Part shown: positions 48,240-58,666 of the stretch, one piece after another
How positions within the stretch are numbered: the stretch's first letter is position 1
Layout: each line of letters opens with the position of its first letter
NCBI GenBank assembly: GCA_951230915.1
Contig: OX579635.1
Location: 44,578,001 to 44,642,000, forward strand
DNA from: Antitrichia curtipendula
Lineage: Eukaryota > Streptophyta > Bryopsida > Hypnales > Leucodontaceae
Direction: 5' to 3'
DNA: 64,000 nt
Made by a program: the position numbers and the translations under genes
The notes under the pieces: generated by a model
The model's input: the letters and a program-made list of their open reading frames with translations, nothing else
The model's database searches: none
Told to the model about the DNA's origin: nothing

Positions 48240-51239
48240 TTCAGCTACTGGGAACTTGTTTTTTTCTGAAAATTTCCATTGCGAGGTCGGAATCAAACTG
48301 CCATCTTGCCTGTCTACTCAAGGTGAACCCAAGCATGGGCAAACCATCTTCAAGAAATTGCAGGATTTTTTGTTTGTCCCTGGAGCTACAGTGAGTACAA
48401 GTGAGCATAATTACAGAACAATGCAGCTTCTGCTACACAAATAGTGAAACGAGGTTGCACCACACTAATTTCTCAGACATTTGACACTAAATAAATATTT
48501 TCAGTTGCTGTACACTAGAATGCACTACTTTTAAATTAGGTATTCATTTGTTGTAATTGGGACTCGTGAACCTCCAAGCCTACAAATGAAAATATTTTTA
48601 GAAATGTTTGTTGACTTCAATAGCTTGTAAAGTAACTATCTTGATGTTAAGCAATCTAATTGTGAACCCTTAAACTTTGATATGTATGCCAAACATCTAA
48701 TGGATGACAAGGAATCATTGTAGTAGGACAGGAGTGTAACTATTCATCATCGGGTGAAAAGGGGAAGTCTTTTGTAGTAGTTTGACTTCCAATGAATGCT
48801 TTTGCTATTTCTTAAGCTAGTGATTCACATGATAATGAAAAAGGATGGTTCTATGGTCATCCCTTTGTCCTTTAAGGATTAAGGCAAACAAATTTCTCTA
48901 TTTTGTGTAGTGAAGAAGGGAAATCTCCCCATAAAACTAGTTGAAATTATACTTGTAACGACTAGTCATTTTTTTGAAATTCATGTCTTTGCTTATACCT
49001 TTGTAGCAAATATATTATTTACAACAATTTTATGAGATAACTTGTAAAGCAAATTGGTTTTCTAAATATTGAAGTATTACTTTGGATGAATTGAGAAGTT
49101 ATTTGAACAAACATTGTTCTGAAGCACTCTCTTCATCATCCACAACAAGGATTTTAGGTTATTAGTAAACTATAGAATATAATTTCTTCTTCATTGCCAT
49201 ATAATCTTATTTCTTCTTGTTTCTTTACTTGCTTTAATATACAATGACAAGCTTTCACTTCATTGCCTTTAATAGACTTCTAAATTATCCACTTGGATCT
49301 TCATGGATGACATTAGAATGAGGTTATGAAAGAAAAAAGTATTCAATGATGAATACAAGATGTAACTCAATTTTTTGGAAGATAAAAGCAATCACAACCA
49401 TATCATTTGTGTACGGGTTACAATCATAAGAAACAATATAGAAGGACCTAATTTCAACCATAAGGATTTTAGGCCATGAAAACAAAAAAAAGTTGTTGAA
49501 GTTTCATGATTCATAAAAGGCAGAAGTGGTTGACTTTTATTGTATGCCAAAAAACAAAAAACAAAAAGCATCCAAAAATTTCAAACATAAAAATGCACAA
49601 ACAACAAACTTGAGTAGATACATATTACCAATTATTGCAACCAACCTTTCCGGATACCTAAACATGACCCCCAAATAAGATTATAATTGCTGATCAATGT
49701 CCTGAAATTTGGGAAATTGAAATTAGAAAAAACAAAACTCCAGAGGGACAATTCAGGTGCACTTTTGAAAGAATGGAAAGTCGAGGCAGAGAAGAGAAAA
49801 GGCCTACTTTTTTCCCCCTCTGTAAAGGAAATTTACCTTTTTCAAAATACTCCACTTTTTCTGTGGGGCTTGCTCAGAAGCATGTGGCCTCAGCTGAACT
49901 GCCTCACTTATTGGGATGTATAGTTGCTCTTTTCCTTTTTCTCATCCCTTTTTGATGAGTTTCATTGGTTCTGCCCCCAATGCAAAGGACACCAAGCATT
50001 GTACTGAAAAAAAACTACAGTAGGGTCGGTTTGCTACCCTAGAAAGATGCCACCTCAGTGATAGGCACTCACTCAAATATGATTCAATTTGTGGATCAAT
50101 AGGTGCATTCTTTGTTTCTCCAGTAACAGAGAAAATCATTGGCATTGGATGTTTTGTGTTCTTATCGTTGTTTCAGGTTTACAAGGGGTAGAAATAAATC
50201 ATTTTTTTGCATGGTGTACACAAAAACACATAGCTATCAATATTGTCTTTTGTATTAAAAAAAAAAAAAGGATGCATTAAAAATCACATATTTAAATGTC
50301 ACATTTATAGGAAACTTCTTGCCTTCTAGAAATTGTGCAAATTCCTCTTTCAAGTAATATGTAGAATGGAGTATCTTTTGTTTCAACAATTGTAAGCTGA
50401 CCAATCATTATGGATAATTTAGTTCACCAAAAAGAATAATTACAAGCATTATTAGTCTGTATTACAGTTTACATCATCTTATGTTTCAATAGTTTTAAAA
50501 AAAATTAAATTCTTAAGAAACTATATAATTGTGTACTTATACTATTTCATTTAACTATAGGTAGTTTATCACCTAAATACCTAAGGCGTTTTTTGAGTTT
50601 CTTAGAATTTGCTCAAAATAAAACAAAAAATTCAAGTTTTGATAAGTTCTATCAATTTAAAAGAAAATAGTAACCATACGAATTCAAACAAGATGAATTG
50701 TAGATCAGATATGAAAAGAAAACATAACGATACCACTTGTAGATTGAAAGGTAGTAATGTTTCATCAAGAGGGTGTTCAAATTGTAAACATTATTTGAGA
50801 CCTTTCAATCCTCTTTTTTTTTTTGTCAAATCTAAAATCGAGGTCATAAAAGAAAAAAAAAAAGACATAACATGTATAACCAAAATCTACTCTATAAGTT
50901 TGTTTTCAATGAATTTTCAATGTGATTTCCCCCCCAAGCCCCAATGTGTTTGAAAGTCATCCCTGAGAGCCCCTAACACTAAAAAAACCAAGATTTGCAA
51001 TGGCCCCCCTTGCACAAGATCTTCAATAGAAAAATCTTCAACAATTTTTTTTTAAATCAGATTTTTGATAATTAAGAACAAGCTTTGACACCCAAATATG
51101 GTGCATGGTGAACCACCCATTACCAATCGGCCATCAATAACCAACCTGTAGGGTGTAGCTATTTCCAACCAAGGCTGGTACAGATTCCAACCATAGTTTG
51201 AAATGTGATTTTTTCTCTTTTGCAAGGTTGGCACTATAA
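48240..51239. other. AT-rich intergenic sequence
   Basis: No credible coding region, only short open frames without recognisable domains. Homopolymer A/T runs are frequent. Confidence 0.5.
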
Positions 51240-51530
51240 AGTCATGACACATGTCTTGATTTAGTGAGCAAGAGAGCAAGAGGCAATGAGTGGGAAAGTA
51301 GTTATGGAATGGTCGAAATTAGAAGACTCTATATCCTGGGTATGGGTTGAGGCCAACTTTTGGCTTCCAAAAGTCATAGTAAATTCAGTTAAGGAAAAAA
51401 TTCATAAAAACTTGACAATGCCCATCATTTCTATCTTCCCATAGGATTGTAAATTCATATTACCTTCTACTGCTCCAGAATATATGCGGAATTGCTTAAG
51501 TGTTCGACAATGGGTGGTTCTACCATAGAG
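51240..51530 (-). repeat. Dispersed repeat, copy 3 (inverted)
   Basis: Reverse complement shows the same ordered blocks as 27480-27775: CTATGGTAGAACCACCCATTG, GGAAGATAGAAATGATGGGC, GGAAGCCAAAAGTTGGCCTC and CATAACTACTTTCCCACTC. Spacing is well conserved. Class unknown. Confidence 0.7.
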
Positions 51531-53759
51531 ATGTTAACCCTTGACTACCCAAGAGGACGAAAAGTGTTCACTGTATATTTAAAACAGGAACCACAACCAA
51601 ACATCATAAGGAAACGATCCAAACCGTTCAATTTCAGATTTTGATTTTGCATATGAAGTCGGTCACGTATCCCAACGGTGAAAACGTCAGAGCCCGCCTC
51701 GATTCTTGTATGGGACACTGTTTTTGAAGACTGCCGGTGCACTCAGTCCATGGGCGGTGGAGGGGTGAATTCAAAATGTTCCCCCCTTTTCTTTTATCTT
51801 TCTTTCGGTTTAGGGTTCATGCAAAGAATTGACCTTGACCGCAAGTTCTAACTGACCACCGACCGACTGACCGACTGACTGCAGGCACAATGTAAGTAAG
51901 TTGTTACGTTTCTCGATTTCATGAACAGTTTTGCGATCTGCAAAAAATCGAAACTGACTTTGACTAAACGAAAGACGCGACTCCGGCCGTTTGCTTTCGC
52001 AATCGCGCTGCTCAGTCATTGACTGAACGCAGATTGAAGCAGAAAACAAACTTCTAAACAATCAACAAACGGCGACCGGAACGTCTCTCTCTCACCTGCA
52101 ACAGTTTCATCAGATCCACAAATCTTTGACTCGCTCCAACCGTTTAATTTCCAAGGTGGGTACGTGCAGATTATTTTGTCTTTTTCTCATTTTCTTGAAA
52201 CACAATGATTGACAATTTCCATTGATACGGGATGAAACGGGATTTCATTGCAAATTAAAAATAAGTTACAGTACCGCCTGCAGACGGGAGGAGAGAGTCT
52301 TAGAGGGAAACGATCGAGGTGGGGAGGGAGACAACAGAAGTGGCTGCAGACAGATTTCTTGGCTATGCACTGAACGGGAGCCTGAGTCTTCGCATTGACG
52401 GAAGGAAGTCCTAGTCAAGGTACTGAAGTGAAGAAGAGTTTGATTGAGTAGATCTTTATTCGAAATGAAAATGAGCCCGCGTCCGATGCGACGAGAACAG
52501 ATCCTCTTCGTCGTTATCTAGCTCCGATCCTTGCTTCAATTTCAATACATAAAAAAATTAAGCGGAAGTTTGACGTTAACAAAAGGGACGTTATTTAATT
52601 CCATTTTGTTGCAACGAAAAGATGAACACCGCAACCTGTCAGTCAGTCAATCAAGCTAACTTCGTTCGTTCGGCTCAAGGTGGGTTGTTGTAAAACGAAC
52701 TCCGATCGAATTCCATCAAATCCTTCGAGAGCCGATATCATTGTATAAAACCAATCTAAGACCGTTCCCTGAAATCTTTTACTCTAATCCAACACCAAAA
52801 TATCTTGGGAAAGTCGTCGATTGATTGACATTCAGTAGTGGCATTTTGACGGAATAATTATTGGGTTCGATCACGTTTGAATTTACGACGTGAATGACGA
52901 GTCCAAAATTAAAGTACAAACTGCTGCAATTGTAATACATAGTCAATGTTTTCCAAGTCAACAAAATTCTTTATGGGGGGGTCGGTTTTTGAAACAACCC
53001 GATGCAAAAAGGAAAAATCAAGTCAACGTGAGTGGGAGCTCACAACAAACTCGGCGCGAAGGGACCAGGGTCACAGGGACCGAGGGAGGGACCGACCGAG
53101 GGGGGCAGGGTCCGAGGGAGGGAGGGAGGGACCAAAGCGGAGACGCAGTTAATATCTTTCGGAGATGCTGCCCGAGATGCGAATCACGAATCCACGCCGA
53201 GTAACTTACTAATTTCCACCCCGTTGCCCCGCTGAACGCCGGGGCAGGGTCCGTGGTCCGTGGTCCGTGGGGGTCCGTCCGTCCGTCCGCCATCAGTCCG
53301 AATTATTGATTGTTCAGCATCAGTTGAAGGTTCCCTTGGCCGCTGCTCTGATCATCACCTTTGCCAGTCAACTTTTGTCGCAATCACTCCGCTGCAGACT
53401 CCACAGAACGGTGAACCACACTAATTAATGGTTGCCATTGGGGGACCGAAAAACCCCCGCAACCAATGATCAAAGAGAATCACCCACCCGGTGAAAATCA
53501 ATAGTGAAATTTAAGCTCTAAAGAGCCGGGGGAGATTTGGGGTCATAAAAATTGTCAAAAAAAAAAAACACGTTGCTTTCCAGGGCAGTGAGGGAAAAAA
53601 ACATGATTGTATTTCAGAAACTAAAATTCAACCGTAGAAACCTGAACTCTGCCCCTTTGGTTCTAAATAACACTAGTGTTTCCTTTGTGTTTTAGGCAAA
53701 GGAAACTTACACCTGTCTTATTTAGAAACAGAGGGAGGAGCAGGCCACTGAAGGAATGA
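51531..53759. other. Intergenic sequence with simple repeats
   Basis: No gene called. Contents are short tandem (ACCGACTG) units at 51855-51885, a purine-rich GGGACC/GAGGGAGG tract at 53065-53130 and tandem GTCCGTG/GTCC units at 53250-53290. Around 52225-52285, GGGATTTCATTGCA and TACAGTACCGCCTGCAG resemble the minus-strand LINE 3' end at 37930-37990. No reading frame in this stretch shows a domain. Confidence 0.5.
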
Positions 53760-53994
53760 GTGGAATATCTTTTAGAAACTTTGGCTAAGGAGATTGGAAG
53801 ATTATAGCATTCAAAGTTAGAAGGAAAAAAAGTGTGTATTTTGTCACCCTTCCAAACAAAAATCAACAAAGTTGAACTCCCTCCTAGATTGAGATCTTTG
53901 CACTACAAATGGAAGTTCTTTTTTGTTATTGACTTTGTAGGAATCAATTCTAATTTTCCATTGGTCATTCACTAACCACTTGGTCTTTTAGGGG
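53760..53994. mobile_element. Degraded TTAA-family element (one end)
   Basis: The right end CTTGGTCTTTTAGGGG is followed by TTAA at 53995-53998. Inside, GATTGGAAGATTATAGCATTC is the family block seen at 40015 and 9370. Its left end is not recognisable. Confidence 0.6.
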
Positions 53995-53998
53995 TTAA

Positions 53999-54636
53999 TA
54001 CAAAAAAAATGATAAAAGTGATAGAAGTCGGTGAAATTAATTTGAATTTTGGAACTATAGTGATGAATTTTTAGTATTAAAAATGGTTTGTGATATGAAA
54101 ACATCAACAAAAATCCAATGCAAAAATCTTTAAATTTTTTTATTTAGAGTAAAAAATAAAGAAAATAACCAAACTCAGTACTTGAAAAAATGGTTCAAGC
54201 AATGGAAATTTAAACAAAACAGCTGGTAAAACTCAAAGAATATCTATCCCCAACACTGCTACAGTCTCAACTTTGAGAATTCGTCATTTATTCACTCCAT
54301 CTCCAGAAGTTCTAAACCCTGAACCCTAAAACCCAATCCAACCACTTTCACTTCCGCTTGAACCATTTGCTCCCATCTCAGTTTTGTCATGTTTCCCCAA
54401 GTGAGCCCGTCCTTGCAGATGCTGAGCCAGTGTGGACCTGTTTTAGGTGAAGATCCCTCCCTCAGAGAATGCGCAGCAGGTGATCTGTAAACCGGCTTGT
54501 GGGCCGTGCCGGCAGCAGCTCCTGAGAAACCAATACCCAGCTCTGCAAATCATATAATAATTGGAGCGCAAGCATCGCCTGCAACAAGTCAAAATTACAC
54601 CCTGTGAAAGCTGGTAGAGAGAGAAAGAGAGACGGA

Positions 54637-54667
<31 letters not shown>

Positions 54668-56264
54668 GTTTTGGGGCAATCATTCGAGAGCAGAAGGCTA
54701 TCAGGCGATGGCCTAGGACGCCCTCAGGGAAAGCCGCATTATTGAGCTCGGAGCATAACTATTCGCCTTGGCCTTGCCTGGCCGTGAGCCTCACTTATCA
54801 TATATTCGGAGCTTCTCGGTTGCCATTTTCCTGACGAACGAGTACTGATTGATGTCGGAAGCGTAAGCTTTAGGAGCAAGATGGTGGTGATCATTTCAAT
54901 AGGGCCATTTCAATGAGGCCAGCCAGTCAGCCAGCAGCTCCGTCATGGAAGGTTTGATTGATGCTTTGCGAGACGGACGGATGGCCTGGGGCCTTTGGTT
55001 TTTCATCTGATTGTCTCCCTCAGTCCTCCCAGTCCTCATTGTGTCGCGGAATGAGCATCGGTTCACCTTTTGGCATTCACGGTTGTCAGGCCATTTCGGT
55101 GGAATTCAATCAATGCTGCAATGGAGAAAAAAGGAAAAAAAGAAAAAAAGAAAAGAAAAAAGGAACGGCAGCCAGAAAGCAAAAAACGAATGATGCCCGG
55201 ATGAGATCACGAGCCTCGCGTTTTCATCTCTCGAAAGACGGACGGAGTCATCTAGGTAGCGTGGTCGTTAGAAACTGGGTACGCTTCATTCACCGCGGGT
55301 GGTCTTTTGAGCACGAGAGATTTTACATCTCTGTGACGTAGAAAGTGCCTGCTTCCCATTTACATCACGATTCACGAAGGGTACTTATTAATGCTTGATG
55401 AGTGTTTTGCAAAACTGCGTCAGTGCTTTTGTTGCATGTGAACAAATTGGGCAGCACACGAATGCAGTTGAAACTGAGCTAGGTGACCTACTACCATCAT
55501 GTGCGAAATTTTTAAACTGCCTTTTTTCTCTGTTCTGTGTCGCTGGACAGACAGGAAATTGCTGTATTTCCATGGCAAGCCGAGTACAACATAATTCATT
55601 CCACTATAACTGCCATCGTTGTTCTCATACGGAAATCAACAAGCTGGCTGAAATTGTGACAAGGAGGGGGGGGAGAGGCAGAGGTACAGGGAGGAGCCAA
55701 TGGAGGCCAGGGAAAATTGAAAACCTTTATATACAGGTAGTTTCTGTATGTGGTATGTCAGTTTCTGACACACCTGTGGCCTTTAAGAGGGGCATCACAA
55801 GGTAAGGTACAGGGCCGCGAAATGCAGGCAAAACACTTGCACACCATTTCCTGTCAGAGAAATACCACTACATCATGATTAAAGTGTCAGAGTATTCAAC
55901 CATGTTAGCTGTTCTTGTGATCGTCAATCTGCAAGAGCTTCATCAATCAGTTCACCAAGTCCTGGCTCCGAAAGGCTCACAATCACGAGCTCAGACCCAC
56001 TCTTGAAAGAAGAAAGCAAGGGAATCATGGGCCCAAAGTTTGCAAAGACGACAGCGAGAGAATCATGGCCACGAATCCAGCAAAGAAGAGAGCAAGGGAA
56101 CCATGGGCACCGCAATAATCCTTCAAGGAAAGAGAAGATTACGTCACAGTGGCACTGAGCTTCGATCATCGTGAGAGAAAGAATACGGTAGTAGTCCTAC
56201 TGTTGGGTAGCTCTGAAAACCTGCAAAATTCTTCCAAGCACAAGCCCTGCTGTTTGAATCAAAC
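53999..56264. other. Intergenic sequence downstream of the MAPKKK
   Basis: No firm gene. Contains a (TTTTG)n run at about 54645-54672 and an A-rich run at 55125-55160. A weak candidate exon lies at 54462-54578 (-). An open frame from ATG 55398 on + runs about 135 codons to 55805, where a donor-like AAGGTAAGG occurs, but it has no known domain. Confidence 0.4.
54462..54578 (-). other. Possible terminal exon, unidentified
   Basis: On the minus strand an acceptor-like TTGTTGCAG precedes an open 38-codon stretch beginning AMLALQLLYDLQSWV and ending HLLRIL before TGA. It has an amphipathic helical look. No upstream exon or homologue was recognised, so this may be chance. Confidence 0.15.
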
Positions 56265-58031
56265 TCAACCGTATGCAACCAAAGCAAACACACAAATGGA
56301 ACAAAGGAACCCACCCGGATAAGTTCTACTCGCTATGGGTGTAGGCAGTGAGCGCTGCCTTTCAAAAAACCAAGATCCTGCACTCAAATCAAACACACAC
56401 AAATGCACGACAAGGTGTTGTTTTTCAAGTATCAATGGTAATGTATATTGATTCAGAAACGCTACAATAAAATGGTCCTCATAGCCACATTTCCGTGGCT
56501 TTTCCGACCCTCTCAGACTACGTTGTAGTCTTTTTCTATGGCTCTGCCACCAGTATAGAAGAATCTGCGGATTGGAATACTGGTACACAAGCTCCGAGTA
56601 TTCCGTAATCGTGCTAATCACCACAGCGAACCCTAAATTCAAGCTCCTGGAAGCCCGTCGAGCTTCGTCCTCCTCCACGGAGAACTCCAGACTCTCCATG
56701 GAGTGAGCCCTCTTCCTCTGTTTCAAACAGGAATCCATTTCGGAAATGGCGAAATGGCGAAAATCAAAGCTAGTCGCAATTTGAATGCAAGCACAGTCTT
56801 CGTCACCACCGGAAGCCGCGGACGGGCTTGCAAGTGGCGCGGTGGTGCTCTGTTCTAGAAGGCAAATCTCAGACGCTTCTTCACAATTGGAGACCAAATC
56901 CTCGCACTCTGCGATAGAAGCTTCAAGCGGGGAATCAGAAACGGGTGTTGCGGTCGTCATCCAATCTGACAACGGAGGAGACGACGAAGACGCGCTTTTG
57001 GGGGATCGCACGACTATCCACGGCCCGGCAGAATCTGGGCAAGCAGGCGTGCTCCACCAATTCTCCACCTCGACTTGCACGGGAGCCTTGCTCACCAATC
57101 CACGTTTGAAGAGCGAAGGCGCGGCGAGCGTGGGCACCGAGTTTTCAAAGGAAGCAGACATGCCGTCGCTGCTGTCCGAAGGAAATTCCATCACGGACAC
57201 GGGCGACGCAGGCGTTTTGAGCGCGACGGGTGCCCGCGTGGTGAGGAACGGGTGCTCCAGCAGCTGCGCGCTCGTCCATCGCCGGCGCGGGTCGCGCTGG
57301 AAGCAGTGCGAGAGGAAGTCGTGCGCTTCATCAGAGAGAGAAGATGGCACCGCAGGAAGCTCGTCCGTGCATCCAATGTGATACAAGGCTACCAAGTGGT
57401 TCATCCCTTCGAGGCTGCTCCACGGCGCCCTCCCAGTGGCCATCTCCACGACCGTGCAACCCAAGGACCAAATATCCGAAGCCGGCCCTTGCTCCACCTG
57501 CCTCACAACCTCTGGAGCCATCCAGAGAGGCGTCCCATTCACGGCGCAATTCACCAAATCCCCGTCTGTGGTGACGCGCTTCGCAGACCCGAAGTCCGTG
57601 AGCTTCACACTCCCGTTGCCTACCAACACATTCTTCCCCTTCACGTCGCAGTGCACAATCCCGCGGCTGTGCAAGTAGTCGATCCCTTCAACAATGCTCC
57701 GAGCATAGGTTCTCAACAAATGCTCGTCCAAGCCCCCAAACTGCTTCACGAAATCGGTCAAACACCCCTCCGGCATGTACTCCAAAAACACATTCCGCTT
57801 CTGTTCTCCCCCTTCCTGAGTCCAATCGCTTCCTAAGCAACGCACCACGTAACTACTATCCAATTCCTGTAACAAACTAATCTCGTTCTCAAGAGCACGA
57901 ACAGACACTTCGCTACCCGTGTTCGCGACCACCGACTTCACCGCAAACACTTCCCCGTCCTCACGATTGATCGCCAGGTTCACGCTGCCGAACGCGCCAG
58001 CGCCCAACAACTTCCCCCTAATCCACGCCAT
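56265..58031 (-). CDS. MAP kinase kinase kinase, plant MAPKKK17/18-like (MEKK type)
   Basis: Serine/threonine kinase of 588 residues in one uninterrupted exon. It would phosphorylate a MAP kinase kinase in a cytoplasmic/nuclear cascade. Start is the ATG at 58031, in the context GGGAGCCATGGCG. An upstream in-frame TTG at 58040 is a less likely start. The kinase domain spans about residues 4-263: glycine loop GAGAFGSV (10-17), ATP lysine K32 (FAVK), helix-C E50, catalytic loop HCDVKGKN with D129 and N134, DFGSAK (146-151), GTPLWMAPEV (166-175), DIWSLGC (186-192) and RRRWTSAQLLEHPFL at the end. HCD instead of HRD and GTPLWMAPE are typical of the plant MAPKKK13-21 clade, also usually intronless. 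The remaining ~325 residues are a Ser/Pro/acidic tail with WIVVRS near residue 340, with no further domain. All catalytic residues are intact, so it should be active. In Arabidopsis close relatives act in ABA and stress signalling. That role here is inference. Confidence 0.93.
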   Translation of the reverse strand: MAWIRGKLLGAGAFGSVNLAINREDGEVFAVKSVVANTGSEVSVRALENEISLLQELDSSYVVRCLGSDWTQEGGEQKRNVFLEYMPEGCLTDFVKQFGGLDEHLLRTYARSIVEGIDYLHSRGIVHCDVKGKNVLVGNGSVKLTDFGSAKRVTTDGDLVNCAVNGTPLWMAPEVVRQVEQGPASDIWSLGCTVVEMATGRAPWSSLEGMNHLVALYHIGCTDELPAVPSSLSDEAHDFLSHCFQRDPRRRWTSAQLLEHPFLTTRAPVALKTPASPVSVMEFPSDSSDGMSASFENSVPTLAAPSLFKRGLVSKAPVQVEVENWWSTPACPDSAGPWIVVRSPKSASSSSPPLSDWMTTATPVSDSPLEASIAECEDLVSNCEEASEICLLEQSTTAPLASPSAASGGDEDCACIQIATSFDFRHFAISEMDSCLKQRKRAHSMESLEFSVEEDEARRASRSLNLGFAVVISTITEYSELVYQYSNPQILLYWWQSHRKRLQRSLRGSEKPRKCGYEDHFIVAFLNQYTLPLILEKQHLVVHLCVFDLSAGSWFFERQRSLPTPIASRTYPGGFLCSICVFALVAYG

Positions 58032-58239
58032 GGCTCCCAAATCCTCGGTTTTCCAACCACTGACTTATTCTCAACAAGCCCACATCCAAATCCTCTGTTT
58101 CAAAACACTAACTCCACAAGGGGAAGCGCCCAAAAATCCTGTGTCAGTTCCTAACACCCACAAAGGGATTGAAGCGCTGTTGGTTGTGATCTGTTCTGTG
58201 CGTTATGTGAATCCCGTAGGACTCTGTTCGAAGTGTGTT

Positions 58240-58340
58240 CTATGGCTCCTTGGAGAGCCGGGCAAGAGGGCAAGGGGAAGATTGAGAGATTGAGAGAGTG
58301 GGGGAGGGGGTATAAGAAGAGGAGGGAGCGAGGCCCCGCG
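58240..58340 (-). promoter_or_regulatory. CT-rich 5' leader / Y-patch of MAPKKK
   Basis: On the minus strand 58265-58335 is an almost pure pyrimidine stretch (CCCCCTCCCCCACTCTCTC and similar), 235-300 bases before the ATG. Such pyrimidine patches mark core promoters and 5' leaders of plant genes, often TATA-less. No convincing TATA box was found in the right orientation. Confidence 0.45.
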
Positions 58341-58660
58341 CTACAGCAAGTGGGGCGCCAGGTGAGATGAAAGGTGGGCTTGGGCCCGCGCGGCTGGAAG
58401 TTGTCAGATTGGTCGGGGTGGTGGTGGTTGTTCTGAGGCTCCTGCGACCCTCTGAGCGCTTGTTGGGCCTGGGATCATGACCATAATGCTCGCCACCCAA
58501 CTGCTCCCTGGAATGGCGCCGGCAACGTGGATCCCCACCAGGCCATTACTCGAGGGAGGGGTGGGGGGCTGGATCCATCCGTCCCGTCCCACCGCGCGAC
58601 CCCACCAGGAAGCGGTACACGGCGCGGCAACGGAGTCAGGTGGAGGTGGATGAATAAGGC

Positions 58661-58666
58661 CACGTG
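58661..58666 (-). promoter_or_regulatory. G-box (ABRE core) upstream of MAPKKK
   Basis: A perfect CACGTG lies in GGCCACGTGAAA, about 630 bases upstream of the start codon. G-box/ABRE motifs are bound by bZIP and bHLH factors. Arabidopsis MAPKKK17 and 18 are ABA-induced, so regulation of this kind is plausible but unproven. An E2F-like TTGGCGCC follows at about 58671. Confidence 0.4.

Noticed and set aside
55395..55805. Plus-strand open frame of about 135 codons ending at a donor-like AAGGTAAG
   Set aside because: No domain, and a TATA-like TTTATATAC lies inside it. No acceptor exon was found, so evidence is too thin for a gene call.
56785..57836. Plus-strand open frames of 198 and 253 codons opposite the MAPKKK
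   Set aside because: They are shadows of the kinase coding strand. The kinase motifs on the minus strand explain the openness.
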